Shown here: positions 34,692-43,379 of the stretch, piece by piece
Layout: every line of letters begins with the position of its first letter
Position numbering within the stretch: the first letter of the stretch is position 1
DNA from: a virus
Virus record (IMG/VR): IMGVR_UViG_3300035670_008749
Span: 1-64,000 of that record
DNA: 64,000 nucleotides
Reading direction: 5' to 3' (one strand)
Program-made: the position numbers and the translations under genes
Notes under the pieces: model-generated
Database searches by the model: none
What the model was told of the DNA's origin: nothing
The model's input: only the letters and a program-made list of their open reading frames with translations

Positions 34692-34943
34692 TTATTCTGT
34701 TACTCCTATAGAAGCTCCGCTTCCTGTTTCAGTTGCGCCGTATCCAGGGTAGTCTATTTTAGATGTTTTATTAAAAACTGCATCTTTGTATCCTACATAG
34801 TCATATGCAGACTCTGGTGTAATTTTATGAAATCCTGTTCTATCCTCTTTGCTAAGATTGTCAGGATTCCATGGATCACTTGCTACTTTCATAAAATCTT
34901 TGTAGCTTAGTATTTCTCTTTTTTTTACGTTTCTTTGGTTCAT
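34692..34943 (-). CDS. Small hypothetical protein
   Basis: An 83-residue protein between the acidic gene and the next minus-strand gene, separated from each by a few bases. It contains 'REILSYKDFMKVASDPWNP', similar to the N-terminal pattern seen in head-type proteins, then a Gly-rich end 'GYGATETGSGASIGV'. Possibly a small virion protein. Family not recognised. Confidence 0.6.
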   Translation of the reverse strand: MNQRNVKKREILSYKDFMKVASDPWNPDNLSKEDRTGFHKITPESAYDYVGYKDAVFNKTSKIDYPGYGATETGSGASIGVTE

Positions 34944-34945
34944 AA

Positions 34946-35683
34946 TTACTTATTGAATTGTAGAACACTGGATAAACCAGATTTCATTGCTTTTGTATAT
35001 ATATCAGGATTTCTTTCGCCAGCTGCTTGTATTTCATTTTGAATTTTTTGCTTGTCTGCAGTTGTCACGCTAGAGGTTGATAATACATCACCTAGTTTAA
35101 ATCCACATATTTTATCAGAAATCATTTTTTCAATATTGTTCATGAAGTTAGTGTTATTGATAGCATTAGTTAAAGCCTCCCTTAATCCTGCTGCTATAGT
35201 TCCACCAAATCCAGTATTAGTATCTAATTGCATACCTAATCGTGGTAATAAATATTCTATTCCTCTTTCTTGTAATGTTTCAGATAAACCTTCTACTATA
35301 GCTACCGACCAGTTCTTACATGAGCCAGATCCGAAATATTTACCTAGATCTGTCCAATGCACCTGCTCGATTACGTTTCTTATTACTTGATAAAAGAATG
35401 TGGGCTGTCCGTTCTCGTCCATTGGATTAATACCAAATTTTTGAGCCGCCCAGTCTATAATATAATCTTTGAAAGTATCTGTAAAACCTCCTCCTAAGGA
35501 GCTAAAAAATGAGGTAAATATATTTTCATTTATTTCACTCTCAGTAAGTCCCTCTGATTGCATTCTAAGATATTCGTTTTCTAGCATTGCCATTTCTTCT
35601 CTGTAATGACCTATGCCTAAATTACGTCCCTTAGATCCGTTTCTGGACTCTGATATAAATTTTGAATAACTACGAATAACCAT
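34946..35683 (-). CDS. Probable internal head protein
   Basis: A 245-residue protein, first in the minus-strand run. Starts 'MVIRSYSKFISESRNG', a close match to the 'FINE/S' site of 36145-36702 and to the T4 capsid-targeting peptide ('YQEFIAE'). The next part ('AMLENEYLRMQSEGLTESEI') is helical; the rest has amphipathic segments ('FFSSLGGGFTDTFKDYII'). The likely cleavage is after E12. A GATATATA box is 18 bases upstream. Confidence 0.65.
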   Translation of the reverse strand: MVIRSYSKFISESRNGSKGRNLGIGHYREEMAMLENEYLRMQSEGLTESEINENIFTSFFSSLGGGFTDTFKDYIIDWAAQKFGINPMDENGQPTFFYQVIRNVIEQVHWTDLGKYFGSGSCKNWSVAIVEGLSETLQERGIEYLLPRLGMQLDTNTGFGGTIAAGLREALTNAINNTNFMNNIEKMISDKICGFKLGDVLSTSSVTTADKQKIQNEIQAAGERNPDIYTKAMKSGLSSVLQFNK

Positions 35684-35701
35684 TGGGTTTTACTTTTATA
35701 G

Positions 35702-35709
35702 TATATATC
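35702..35709 (-). promoter_or_regulatory. GATATATA box, divergent pair (left)
   Basis: Minus-strand box 18 bases before the ATG at 35683. It faces a second box at 35729-35736 on the plus strand, giving a divergent arrangement. Confidence 0.5.
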
Positions 35710-35728
35710 GTTTTATCTTAAAGAATCC

Positions 35729-35736
35729 GATATATA
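35729..35736 (+). promoter_or_regulatory. GATATATA box, divergent pair (right)
   Basis: Plus-strand box seven bases before the ATG at 35744. Confidence 0.45.
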
Positions 35737-35743
35737 TGATGAA

Positions 35744-36148
35744 ATGCCTAGAATTTTAAAGATCGATAATTTTGAAAAAGACTTCAAGCCAGAGTATGGA
35801 TTAGACTCAGATGGCTCTTGTTATATAGTAAAATCGCCTTTCTATATAGAGATAATATCATCCTACGAAATAGAGGAATTGGGTACACCACCTAAGATTA
35901 AGCCCGTATGGAGCAGAATAAAGCTTATGCAAAATGATATAATAAGCGTAACTAAATCCGGTTGTTTCACGCAATTAAAAGATTATGACGGATTTGTTGA
36001 ATGTAAACCGGAAAATCTATCCAAAGAAGGGGAACCTAAATTTGATAGATTTCCTAAAGAAATGCTAAGAAAAATAGGAAAGGATATTATAAATTCTAAA
36101 CCAATGACTTTCGAGGAGAGGGGTAAAATAATTATTGCTAGAACATGA
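35744..36148 (+). CDS. Hypothetical protein
   Basis: A 134-residue protein starting 'MPRILKIDNFEKDFKPEYG'. The 'KIDNFEKDF' beginning is loosely like other head N-termini here but lacks the clear cleavage site. The middle has beta-like alternation ('PVWSRIKLMQNDIISVTKSG') and the C-terminus is basic. It overlaps the next gene by four bases. Not recognised. Confidence 0.6.
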   Translation: MPRILKIDNFEKDFKPEYGLDSDGSCYIVKSPFYIEIISSYEIEELGTPPKIKPVWSRIKLMQNDIISVTKSGCFTQLKDYDGFVECKPENLSKEGEPKFDRFPKEMLRKIGKDIINSKPMTFEERGKIIIART

Positions 36149-36702
36149 GAAGAATATTTAGCTTCGATCAATTTATAAATGAAAGCAGTGCTGCTGGCAA
36201 TATGGACAGAACATACAGTGTTCCTTTTGCTTACTCTTCTAATGATCCTAAAGACGGATACAACAGTAAAACATTTGTTGATGATCTCGAATCTATTTTT
36301 GTAGAAAAACCGGAACTTAAGGAAGAGATCACTAAATTTATATCAACCACAATGAAAGTATCCTCAGTAGACCAGCTCTCATCTAGGCCTTTTTCTGAAA
36401 TAATTAAAATAATTCCTGAGATAGAAAGGATCATAGAAGCGGGAGAGTATGAGCCAGAGGAAGCAATGCCAGGAGGTGCTATTTTGTTTATTAGAAATAA
36501 GATGTTAAAAAACGGCTTTGGTGCAGATTTTTATCTCAACAGTCACGGAACTAAAATTGAGGTGGTTACAGAAGACGAAACAGGGATGGAAAAGGTTTAT
36601 ATGTTTAAATCTGATAAATTTCCTTTCGAAAGATTCAATTTTACAGAGGAGGAAAAACAGGAAACAGAGGATCTTATTAATCAAAGGAGATCTAACTCTT
36701 AA
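36145..36702 (+). CDS. Probable internal head protein
   Basis: A 185-residue protein with the clearest targeting-like start in the window: 'MRRIFSFDQFINESSAAG', where 'FDQFINE' resembles T4 'YQEFIAE' and cleavage is expected after E13. The body is acidic and mixed alpha/beta ('GADFYLNSHGTKIEVVTEDE'). Its 3' end overlaps the convergent minus-strand gene by 11 bases. Confidence 0.65.
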   Translation: MRRIFSFDQFINESSAAGNMDRTYSVPFAYSSNDPKDGYNSKTFVDDLESIFVEKPELKEEITKFISTTMKVSSVDQLSSRPFSEIIKIIPEIERIIEAGEYEPEEAMPGGAILFIRNKMLKNGFGADFYLNSHGTKIEVVTEDETGMEKVYMFKSDKFPFERFNFTEEEKQETEDLINQRRSNS

Positions 36703-37423
36703 ACCTATTCATTATCATATCTATGGATTTTTCTTTACTTAGCTCTGTGCCTATTTCCATATCAATCTCCTTAGATACTTCAGCAACAAGAACACAATCA
36801 TATTGATCTGAAAAATCCTTTATGTTGCTTTTTAAAAATTTTTTTATTTTAGCAATATCCTTTGTTGTCTCACAAAGAGGATCTAATAACTCAGTCATAA
36901 GGAGTGCAACATTCTCTTTTTGAGATATTTTTACTATGGAAAAGAACCATGTAAATATTCTCATAGTTTTTTCACCCTTCTTTCTAATTATTAAAAATCC
37001 TTGGTCCCATAGATTATATTTAGAACAATAACTTTCTAAGTCTACCAGTGAATTGTATTTTTCATAGAAATTATTATTCTCCTCAATAAAATTATCAATC
37101 GTGCTAATTGAGTTCTTAGCAATTTCTTCTATCTCACCAATACGATCTAAATTTTTGTCCAGCATATTATAGAAGTGGTCTTTATCATCCTCCGTCATTC
37201 TAGCTAATGTCTTTTGGCTAAACTCCGTGTTTTTAATAAAGCTTTCTAAATCCTTCTTAATGGAAAGGAGGGTTTTGAAATATTTTTCAAATCCTGGCTT
37301 ATTAAAGTTTTCTTTAACCTTCATAAGATAAGCCATTAGAACATAGTACTTGTATTCCAAATCTATTGGATCTTCCAAAAACCAGTATGGTCTCATTTCT
37401 GATATGTATGGACTCTTTTCCAT
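36692..37423 (-). CDS. Hypothetical helical protein
   Basis: A 243-residue protein rich in charged and aromatic residues, mainly helical, with coiled-coil stretches around residues 45-115. 'MRIFTWFFSIVKISQKENVALLMTELL' is a short hydrophobic piece but not a convincing membrane segment. A TCTATATA box lies nine bases before its ATG. Convergent with 36145-36702. Family not recognised. Confidence 0.6.
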   Translation of the reverse strand: MEKSPYISEMRPYWFLEDPIDLEYKYYVLMAYLMKVKENFNKPGFEKYFKTLLSIKKDLESFIKNTEFSQKTLARMTEDDKDHFYNMLDKNLDRIGEIEEIAKNSISTIDNFIEENNNFYEKYNSLVDLESYCSKYNLWDQGFLIIRKKGEKTMRIFTWFFSIVKISQKENVALLMTELLDPLCETTKDIAKIKKFLKSNIKDFSDQYDCVLVAEVSKEIDMEIGTELSKEKSIDMIMNRFKS

Positions 37424-37432
37424 TTATTATTA

Positions 37433-37440
37433 TATATAGA
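37433..37440 (-). promoter_or_regulatory. TCTATATA box (variant candidate promoter)
   Basis: One-base variant of the GATATATA box, nine bases before the ATG at 37423 on the minus strand. Confidence 0.35.
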
Positions 37441-37500
37441 AAAACACTAAATTATTCACATAAAAAAAATATTTTTAAAAACCTGAAACTATCCTGCGAA

Positions 37501-37533
37501 CGGGGACTAAAATTTTTACGAAGTAAATCCCCG
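37501..37533 (+). promoter_or_regulatory. Bulged hairpin in the leader of the glycan island
   Basis: Outer stem cgggga paired with tccccg and inner stem tttac paired with gtaaa around a GAA loop, with an asymmetric bulge (ctaaaatt) on the 5' side. It lies in the largest gap of the window, 28 bases before the first glycan-island gene. It is GC-rich against an AT-rich background. No T-run follows, so a leader RNA element is more likely than a terminator. Confidence 0.45.
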
Positions 37534-37561
37534 GCTATGAACACTATATTAATTTAATCCT

Positions 37562-38185
37562 ATGAGCCCCCAGTTTTTAGTTATAGCATATTACACAGAA
37601 AACACTTCGTACGAAGCACTCGCAGGCAATCTTAAAAGATCCCTGCAGAACTTTAGTTTGGCTCATTACATAGAGCCTATCAAAGATTTAGGATCTTGGG
37701 AAAAAAATACACATCACAAGGCTTATTTTATTAAAGAAATATTAGAGTCAAGAAACCAAGATGTTTTATATGTAGATGTAGATGCACAATTTAAATCTTA
37801 TCCCGATCTTATTCCAAATCTTGACTGCGACATAGCATACAGAACTCAAGATTTTAAATGGAGAGCAGATGAAGCTTTATCAGGTACATTATTCTTGAAA
37901 AACAATGATCGTGTGAGATCATTCGTTGATAGATGGATAGAATTAAATGAAGCAACTCCAGCTGAAAGAATGAAGCCAGAAACATGGGAACAAAAAAATA
38001 TGCAGAGGGCACATAGAGAAATGGAAGATCTTGTTTATTATAATCTTCCACCCGAATATACATTTATTTACGATCACATGCGTACGATGTATCCTCGTAC
38101 GTCACCCGTCATAGAGCATTACCAGGAATCGAGAAATGTACACAGAAAAATGAATCAAAATTCTAATTTTAGAGTAAGAAGATAG
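37562..38185 (+). CDS. Putative GT-A glycosyltransferase
   Basis: A 207-residue protein, first of the glycan island. 'VLYVDVDAQFKSYPDL' provides a DxD-type metal site (Asp-Val-Asp) after a strand, and 'EALSGTLFLKNNDRVRSF' follows in the manner of GT8- or GT32-like enzymes. Donor sugar unknown. It is smaller than typical GT8 proteins (~280), so it may be a minimal catalytic domain. Confidence 0.7.
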   Translation: MSPQFLVIAYYTENTSYEALAGNLKRSLQNFSLAHYIEPIKDLGSWEKNTHHKAYFIKEILESRNQDVLYVDVDAQFKSYPDLIPNLDCDIAYRTQDFKWRADEALSGTLFLKNNDRVRSFVDRWIELNEATPAERMKPETWEQKNMQRAHREMEDLVYYNLPPEYTFIYDHMRTMYPRTSPVIEHYQESRNVHRKMNQNSNFRVRR

Positions 38186-38186
38186 T

Positions 38187-38924
38187 ATGAAATTAGAATA
38201 TGCTGTAGTTAGCTCTAACTCTAATCCTGAGTATCTTGATTTTTGGCCATATGTAGCTAAGGCATGGAAGAATTTGATAGGATTAGAACCGGTTCTTCTT
38301 TATATAGACAATGCAGCACCCCCTGCTTGGGTTTATGAACACGGTAAGGTTTTTTATTTGGAATCAAGAAATGATTGGGACATTGCACAACAGGCACAAT
38401 GTATTAGATTCTGGGCGGCAAACATACTGGATAAGCCATTTATCATATCCGATATGGATATGCTCCCTATCTCCAAGGATTACTATATAAATCACGCTGA
38501 GTATATAGGAGACACTGGACTAATATCGTATAGTTCAGATATTATTAAATATAGATGGTATAGGACTAATCCACAATATCCAATGTGCTATCTTGCGGGA
38601 GATCCAAAAAGTTTTTCAGATCTTCTAGATTTGAATGAAGAAAGTCATTTGGATTTTCTTCTAAGATTGAAAAGAATGAATCTGCGAAGTGGGACTGATC
38701 AGAAGTTTTTTTATAATCAAACCCTAAGAAAATCTGGATACTATATTAGACATCTTGAGAGAGGCTGGATAGAAGAAAAATATGCTACTGGTAGGTTGGA
38801 TAAGGTAATATGGCCTAAAAACGACTATAATGCACACGAATATATAGATTGTCACTTACCAAGACCCTTATCGGCTAATCTTGGTATGTGTAAAGAATTA
38901 TTTAATAAGCTTAAAATAGATTGA
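38187..38924 (+). CDS. Putative GT-A glycosyltransferase
   Basis: A 245-residue protein starting two bases after its neighbour. 'PFIISDMDMLPISKDYY' is the DxD-containing strand, preceded by 'QQAQCIRFWAANILDKP' where the nucleotide-sugar would bind. Many Tyr and Trp residues. It ends in 'HLPRPLSANLGMCKE'. The overall pattern is close to 37562-38185, suggesting two related transferases. Acceptor unknown. Confidence 0.7.
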   Translation: MKLEYAVVSSNSNPEYLDFWPYVAKAWKNLIGLEPVLLYIDNAAPPAWVYEHGKVFYLESRNDWDIAQQAQCIRFWAANILDKPFIISDMDMLPISKDYYINHAEYIGDTGLISYSSDIIKYRWYRTNPQYPMCYLAGDPKSFSDLLDLNEESHLDFLLRLKRMNLRSGTDQKFFYNQTLRKSGYYIRHLERGWIEEKYATGRLDKVIWPKNDYNAHEYIDCHLPRPLSANLGMCKELFNKLKID

Positions 38925-39727
38925 TGAGATTATCTATAATACTTCCAACAGGTGGAAATGATCATTTAAGAAATAGGAATTTTAATGAATGCTTATCTGC
39001 TATAAAGAATCAAACCTTTACTGATTACGAGGTAATAGTGGTGGAACAGGCATTAGATGGTAATTTTTATAAAAGAAGTAACCCTATAATACCATATAAG
39101 CACATAGCAATAAAAGACCCGCAAAACAGAGGATTCAATCTTAGCTGGTGTAGAAACGTAGGAGCGAGAGAGGCTAATGGAGAGCTAATAGTTTTGATGG
39201 ATTCAGACTTCGTGTTTGAAAATAATTATTTTACAGTTATAAGCCAATTTGCAGGTGAATTTGCAGCAGGTGCAGAAACATACTATTGGTGTAATACCGA
39301 AGAGGCAACTATGGATTGGATTAGAACTAAAAATTTTGATGTCTTTAGAAAAAGAGGAGGAGAGCCCAGGGATCCGGTATTTAAATTTAGATCAATGACT
39401 AGGGGATGTGGATTCGGAGCTATCTTGGTTTATAACAAAGATTGGTTTTGGAACGTATTCGGTGGATATAACGAGAATTTCTTTAGGTATGGATGGGAAG
39501 ATAAAGCAGCAACAGAAACAATAAAATTCTTGCTTAAAAGAAGTGACGAAACGATGGATAGGATTCCTTATGAAGCTGCACATTTAAGCCACAGGTCTAA
39601 GGATGTAAGAAATATTAATCTAAACGAAAAGCTTTTTAATGATTTTACTAATATGGATCAGAATGATTTAGTTAGTAAAATAAAGGAAGTAGGAGTAGGA
39701 AAAAAATCTAATCCGAGCACGATATGA
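38924..39727 (+). CDS. GT2-family glycosyltransferase
   Basis: ATG at 38924 shares its A with the upstream stop; a TTG three bases earlier is possible. The 267-residue product shows a classical GT2 layout: 'LSIILPTGGNDHLRNRNF', 'FTDYEVIVVEQ', 'NRGFNLSWCRNVGAREANG' and 'ELIVLMDSDFVFENNYF' with a DSD metal motif, then 'RYGWEDKAATETI' (the Glu-Asp general base region). It resembles the extended GalNAc/chondroitin-type GT2 enzymes. It overlaps the next gene by four bases. Confidence 0.85.
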   Translation: MRLSIILPTGGNDHLRNRNFNECLSAIKNQTFTDYEVIVVEQALDGNFYKRSNPIIPYKHIAIKDPQNRGFNLSWCRNVGAREANGELIVLMDSDFVFENNYFTVISQFAGEFAAGAETYYWCNTEEATMDWIRTKNFDVFRKRGGEPRDPVFKFRSMTRGCGFGAILVYNKDWFWNVFGGYNENFFRYGWEDKAATETIKFLLKRSDETMDRIPYEAAHLSHRSKDVRNINLNEKLFNDFTNMDQNDLVSKIKEVGVGKKSNPSTI

Positions 39728-40644
39728 CAGAAAGAAGAAAAAGAAATATAACCCCGCAAGGATTTAAAAGAATATTAAATAGATTTCCTCCTGCTCCTTC
39801 CGTGGTAATAAAAAATAATGAAAATATATCTAATAAAGAATTAGGTAATAAGAGTGAAGTAAATGTTGTACCTAAAGAAGAAAGAGATAACATGAATAAT
39901 TATTATGAATTATATAATGACTATGAGGATGATCCTAAAAAATATAATGTAAGTGTGGGATTTCTTATAGTAGCAACAGGAAAATATGATGTATTTATAG
40001 AGCCACTAATAAGATCAATAGAGAAATATTTTCTTCCTAATAACAAGAAGTTTTATAATATTTTTAGCGATAAGGATCTTTCATTTAAAAACATTGATTA
40101 TTCTGTGTTTCCGGTGGAACATAAACCATTTCCTTACCCTACATTGTATAGATTTCACTTTTTTGAAAAATATAAAGAATCAATAAAAGGAGATCAACTT
40201 ATTTATATAGATGCTGATACATTAATTACGTCATCTATTGGAACAGAAGTTATAACACCTATTACTGTTACACAGCATTGCGGGTATGTTAATCGATGGG
40301 GGACTTTTGAAAATAGAACGGAGTCTAAATGCTTCGTTAGTAGAATGGATGGAAGAAATTATTATGGCGGGGGATTTTATTCGTTATCGAGAGACGAGTT
40401 TTTTAAGATGAGTTCGGAATGTAAAGAGATGATAGATTGGGAATCTAATAAAGGGAGAGTACCTATTTGGCACGATGAATCTGCTTTAAATAAATATTTA
40501 ACAATAGTAAAACCAACTAGGGTTCTTAGCCCTTCGTATCATTATCCGGAAGACAACCAAAAAATTTATTCATCGTGGGGGAACAATAAATTTGAATGTA
40601 AAATACTTTTATTAAACAAAGACCATAAAGAAATAAGATCATGA
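39724..40644 (+). CDS. GT6-family (ABO blood group-type) glycosyltransferase
   Basis: A 306-residue protein. Residues 1-~75 are a basic, low-complexity extension; the catalytic domain follows. Diagnostic GT6 features: 'LIYIDADTLI' with DAD at 163-165, 'GGGFYSLSRDEFFKM', and 'PIWHDESALNKYL' (W249-H250-D251-E252) followed by 'KPTRVLSPSYHYPED'. These match the mammalian alpha-1,3-galactosyl/GalNAc transferases and histo-blood group A/B enzymes. Bacterial GT6 enzymes characterised so far generally replace the DxD with NxN; this one keeps DxD. GT6 enzymes usually add Gal or GalNAc next to a fucosylated Gal, and this island also has a GT11 fucosyltransferase. Confidence 0.85.
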   Translation: MTERRKRNITPQGFKRILNRFPPAPSVVIKNNENISNKELGNKSEVNVVPKEERDNMNNYYELYNDYEDDPKKYNVSVGFLIVATGKYDVFIEPLIRSIEKYFLPNNKKFYNIFSDKDLSFKNIDYSVFPVEHKPFPYPTLYRFHFFEKYKESIKGDQLIYIDADTLITSSIGTEVITPITVTQHCGYVNRWGTFENRTESKCFVSRMDGRNYYGGGFYSLSRDEFFKMSSECKEMIDWESNKGRVPIWHDESALNKYLTIVKPTRVLSPSYHYPEDNQKIYSSWGNNKFECKILLLNKDHKEIRS

Positions 40645-41258
40645 GAATAGCATTAATATCTTTTCACAAAAACATAAGTAGATATCCCACAGAATGGATA
40701 GAAAAATACAGGGAATCAATAATAAATCAAACGCATAAGGATTTTGATATATTTGAATTAAACTACGGTAATAGTGAGGAAAGAATATTTGAAAATAGTG
40801 AATTTATATCACTGAATCTTAATGATCATGCCCAAGCTCATAATTATCTGATTGAAAAATGCTTTAGTTTAAATTATGATATGGTATTAAATACCAATGT
40901 TGATGATCGATATCCATTAGACAGAGTAAAAATACAGATAGATAATTTTAATCCCGAGATTTCTGTTATGTCTGGAAACTATGTTTCTTTTAGTGAAACA
41001 AGAGAAAATATACACTGTACAAAATTCCATGAGCTTGATATTTCTAAAGAATTTTTTAACAATCATAATATAGTTGCTCATCCTGCATGTGCTTATACTA
41101 AGAAAATGCTAGAATACAATGAAAAACTAATATCTGAAGAAATTGCATCTGATGATTTTTGTATGTGGAAAAGGCTTTTATCCAAAGGGGCTAAATTTAA
41201 AATACTACCTAATGTACTTCTATACTATCGGATAAGTGAACTTAAAACAAAATCGTAA
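40641..41258 (+). CDS. GT2-like glycosyltransferase, short
   Basis: A 205-residue protein whose ATG overlaps the upstream stop by four bases. It starts 'MRIALISFHKNISRYPTEW', then 'SIINQTHKDFDIFELNYG' and 'YDMVLNTNVDDRYPLDR', a GT2-like core with an Asn-Val-Asp-Asp in place of a strict DxD. 'ASDDFCMWKRLLSKGAKF' resembles the Glu/Asp-Asp base region. Shorter than most GT2 proteins. Acceptor unknown. Confidence 0.65.
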   Translation: MRIALISFHKNISRYPTEWIEKYRESIINQTHKDFDIFELNYGNSEERIFENSEFISLNLNDHAQAHNYLIEKCFSLNYDMVLNTNVDDRYPLDRVKIQIDNFNPEISVMSGNYVSFSETRENIHCTKFHELDISKEFFNNHNIVAHPACAYTKKMLEYNEKLISEEIASDDFCMWKRLLSKGAKFKILPNVLLYYRISELKTKS

Positions 41259-41261
41259 AAT

Positions 41262-41882
41262 ATGATAAACGATATATTCAAAGAAAATGTAAAAAAGTGG
41301 TTTAAAGATAAAGGTGATGTGTACAAAAGATTAGATTATCCAGAGTTAAATGAAAATTCCGTGGTATTTGATGTTGGTGGGTATTTGGGAACATTTGCCG
41401 AGTCTATTTATACTCGATACGGATCTAATATTTATTTATTTGAGCCTGTCGATGAGTTTTATCATGCTTGTAATTTTAAATTTAATCACCTTTCCAAGAT
41501 AAGAAACTATAAGTTCGGTTTATCTAGTAATAATACTATCTCTAATATTTATATTTCAGATGACGCTAGCTCTATCACGTATATAGATGATGCTAATATT
41601 GAATCTATAGAATTAAGGGATATAATAGAAGTAATAAGGGAATTAAATATAGATTCTGTTGATTTAATTAAGATTAACATAGAAGGTGAAGAATATAATC
41701 TATTAGAAAAACTCGTATCTGATGTGGATTTATTAAAAAAAGTAAAAAATATACAAGTACAATATCACACTTTTATTCATGACGCAGAGGAAAGAAGAAA
41801 AAGCATAAATGAATCATTAAAAAATACCCACGAATGTACATGGTGCTATGATTGGGTTTGGGAGAACTGGAAATTAAAATAG
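41262..41882 (+). CDS. FkbM-family methyltransferase
   Basis: A 206-residue protein. Class I SAM-binding motif: 'VVFDVGGYLGTFAESIY' (residues ~31-47), then 'YLFEPVDEFYHAC', and the FkbM-specific 'IDSVDLIKINIEGEEYNLLEKL'. FkbM enzymes O-methylate sugars or related small molecules. It is the first of three FkbM-type proteins in this island (others at 41884 and 43364). All are divergent from one another. Confidence 0.85.
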   Translation: MINDIFKENVKKWFKDKGDVYKRLDYPELNENSVVFDVGGYLGTFAESIYTRYGSNIYLFEPVDEFYHACNFKFNHLSKIRNYKFGLSSNNTISNIYISDDASSITYIDDANIESIELRDIIEVIRELNIDSVDLIKINIEGEEYNLLEKLVSDVDLLKKVKNIQVQYHTFIHDAEERRKSINESLKNTHECTWCYDWVWENWKLK

Positions 41883-41883
41883 G

Positions 41884-42471
41884 ATGTTTTATTCACAAGC
41901 AGGACAGGATAAATGGGTTTTAGAAAAAACAAATTCTAAAAAAAATGGATATTTTTTAGATATAGGTGCTTATGATGGAATTAATTATAGTAATACCTTA
42001 TATTTTGAAAAGTATTTAAGTTGGAATGGTGTATGTATAGAGCCAGATCTAAAAAATTATCAATTACTTGTTAAAAATAGGGACTGTATATGTGAAAACG
42101 TTGCAGTTAGCAATTTCAAAGGAAAAGTACCTTTTAGCAGTTCTGAAATGGGTAGCAAAATAAATGATTCCTATGATTATTTTATAGAATGTGATACACT
42201 AGAAAATATATTGATTAAAAATAATGCACCTCTATTTATAGATTATTTATCGATAGATGTTGAGGGTAGTGAGATAGCTATAATAGAAAATTTTCCTTTT
42301 AATAATTGGAAATTTGGAGCTATTACTATAGAGCATAATCTATATTCTGATGGTGACTATAGAAAAAAAGAAATACAAAAAATACTTACAAGTAACGGAT
42401 ATGTTATAGACAAAGAAAACGTAACTCATAACGGTTTACCTTTTGAAGATTGGTACATCATTAAAAAATAA
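41884..42471 (+). CDS. FkbM-family methyltransferase
   Basis: A 195-residue protein starting 'MFYSQAGQDKWVLEKTNSK', the common entry of many phage and bacterial FkbM proteins. 'YFLDIGAYDGINYSNTLYFEK' is the SAM motif, followed by 'GVCIEPDLKNYQLL' and 'FIDYLSIDVEGSEIAIIENF'. It probably methylates a hydroxyl of a glycan. Two bases separate it from the previous gene. Confidence 0.85.
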   Translation: MFYSQAGQDKWVLEKTNSKKNGYFLDIGAYDGINYSNTLYFEKYLSWNGVCIEPDLKNYQLLVKNRDCICENVAVSNFKGKVPFSSSEMGSKINDSYDYFIECDTLENILIKNNAPLFIDYLSIDVEGSEIAIIENFPFNNWKFGAITIEHNLYSDGDYRKKEIQKILTSNGYVIDKENVTHNGLPFEDWYIIKK

Positions 42472-42473
42472 AT

Positions 42474-43379
42474 ATGAAATTTAAAAAAGTAGTAATATGG
42501 GGATACCCATTAGACACACATACTCATTCATATATACATGCTTCATTTTATAAAGCTTTTAAAAGTTTAGGGTATGATACTTATTGGTTTACTGACGACA
42601 GATACGAGGACATAGGATTTGACGACTGTTTATTTATTGCTGCAGGTGAACAAGAAAAAAATATACCTATTAATAAAAAATCTTATTATGTTTTACATAA
42701 TGTTGATGGTAAAAAATATATCGACGCTGGATGTAAAATATTAGTTCTACAGGTTCATACTAAAAAGGATGAATCATTTAAGAGTGAGGTAATAAACGAT
42801 TATACTTTTATAAATAAAGATACAATTAATACACTATATACATGTTGGGCAACTGATCTATTGCCATCAGAGATAGATCTAGGACTTGCTAAAAATGTAC
42901 AGAATCCCAAGAAATGTCTTTGGATAGGAACATTCGGAGATTCTGTAGGTGTTTATCAGAATGGTACTGAATTAGATCCATTTTTTAATTCTTGTAAAGC
43001 AAACGGAATAGATGTTATTAAGATAAACCCATGGTCATCCCCGGTTTCTTTTGAACAAAATATGGTTATGGTAAATTCATCGTACATCTCTCCTACTATA
43101 CAAGGACCTTGGCAAATTGAGAACGAATATATTCCTTGTAGGATATTTAAGAATCTATCTTACGGACATATGGGATATGTTAATTCACCTAGGGTTAATT
43201 CTTTATTTAGTAATGAACTTATATTCAGCAGAGATACCTCTGAGCTGTTTAATAAATCTATAGATTTTAAAAATTCCAATGATCATATTGAAAGATTAAA
43301 ATATCTGATGAATGAGGTTAAAGAAAAGCACACATATGTAAATAGAATAAAACAAATAATAGAATGCTTACCAGAGTAG
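42474..43379 (+). CDS. Putative GT-B glycosyltransferase
   Basis: A 301-residue protein. It begins 'KKVVIWGYPLDTHTHSYIHAS', a GT-B start, and the C-terminal half has 'CLWIGTFGDSVGVYQNG' and 'YIPCRIFKNLSYGHMGYVNSP', then 'DTSELFNKSIDF'. This resembles divergent GT-B enzymes with a glycosyltransferase-like second domain. Donor and acceptor unknown. It overlaps the next gene by 16 bases. Confidence 0.6.
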   Translation: MKFKKVVIWGYPLDTHTHSYIHASFYKAFKSLGYDTYWFTDDRYEDIGFDDCLFIAAGEQEKNIPINKKSYYVLHNVDGKKYIDAGCKILVLQVHTKKDESFKSEVINDYTFINKDTINTLYTCWATDLLPSEIDLGLAKNVQNPKKCLWIGTFGDSVGVYQNGTELDPFFNSCKANGIDVIKINPWSSPVSFEQNMVMVNSSYISPTIQGPWQIENEYIPCRIFKNLSYGHMGYVNSPRVNSLFSNELIFSRDTSELFNKSIDFKNSNDHIERLKYLMNEVKEKHTYVNRIKQIIECLPE

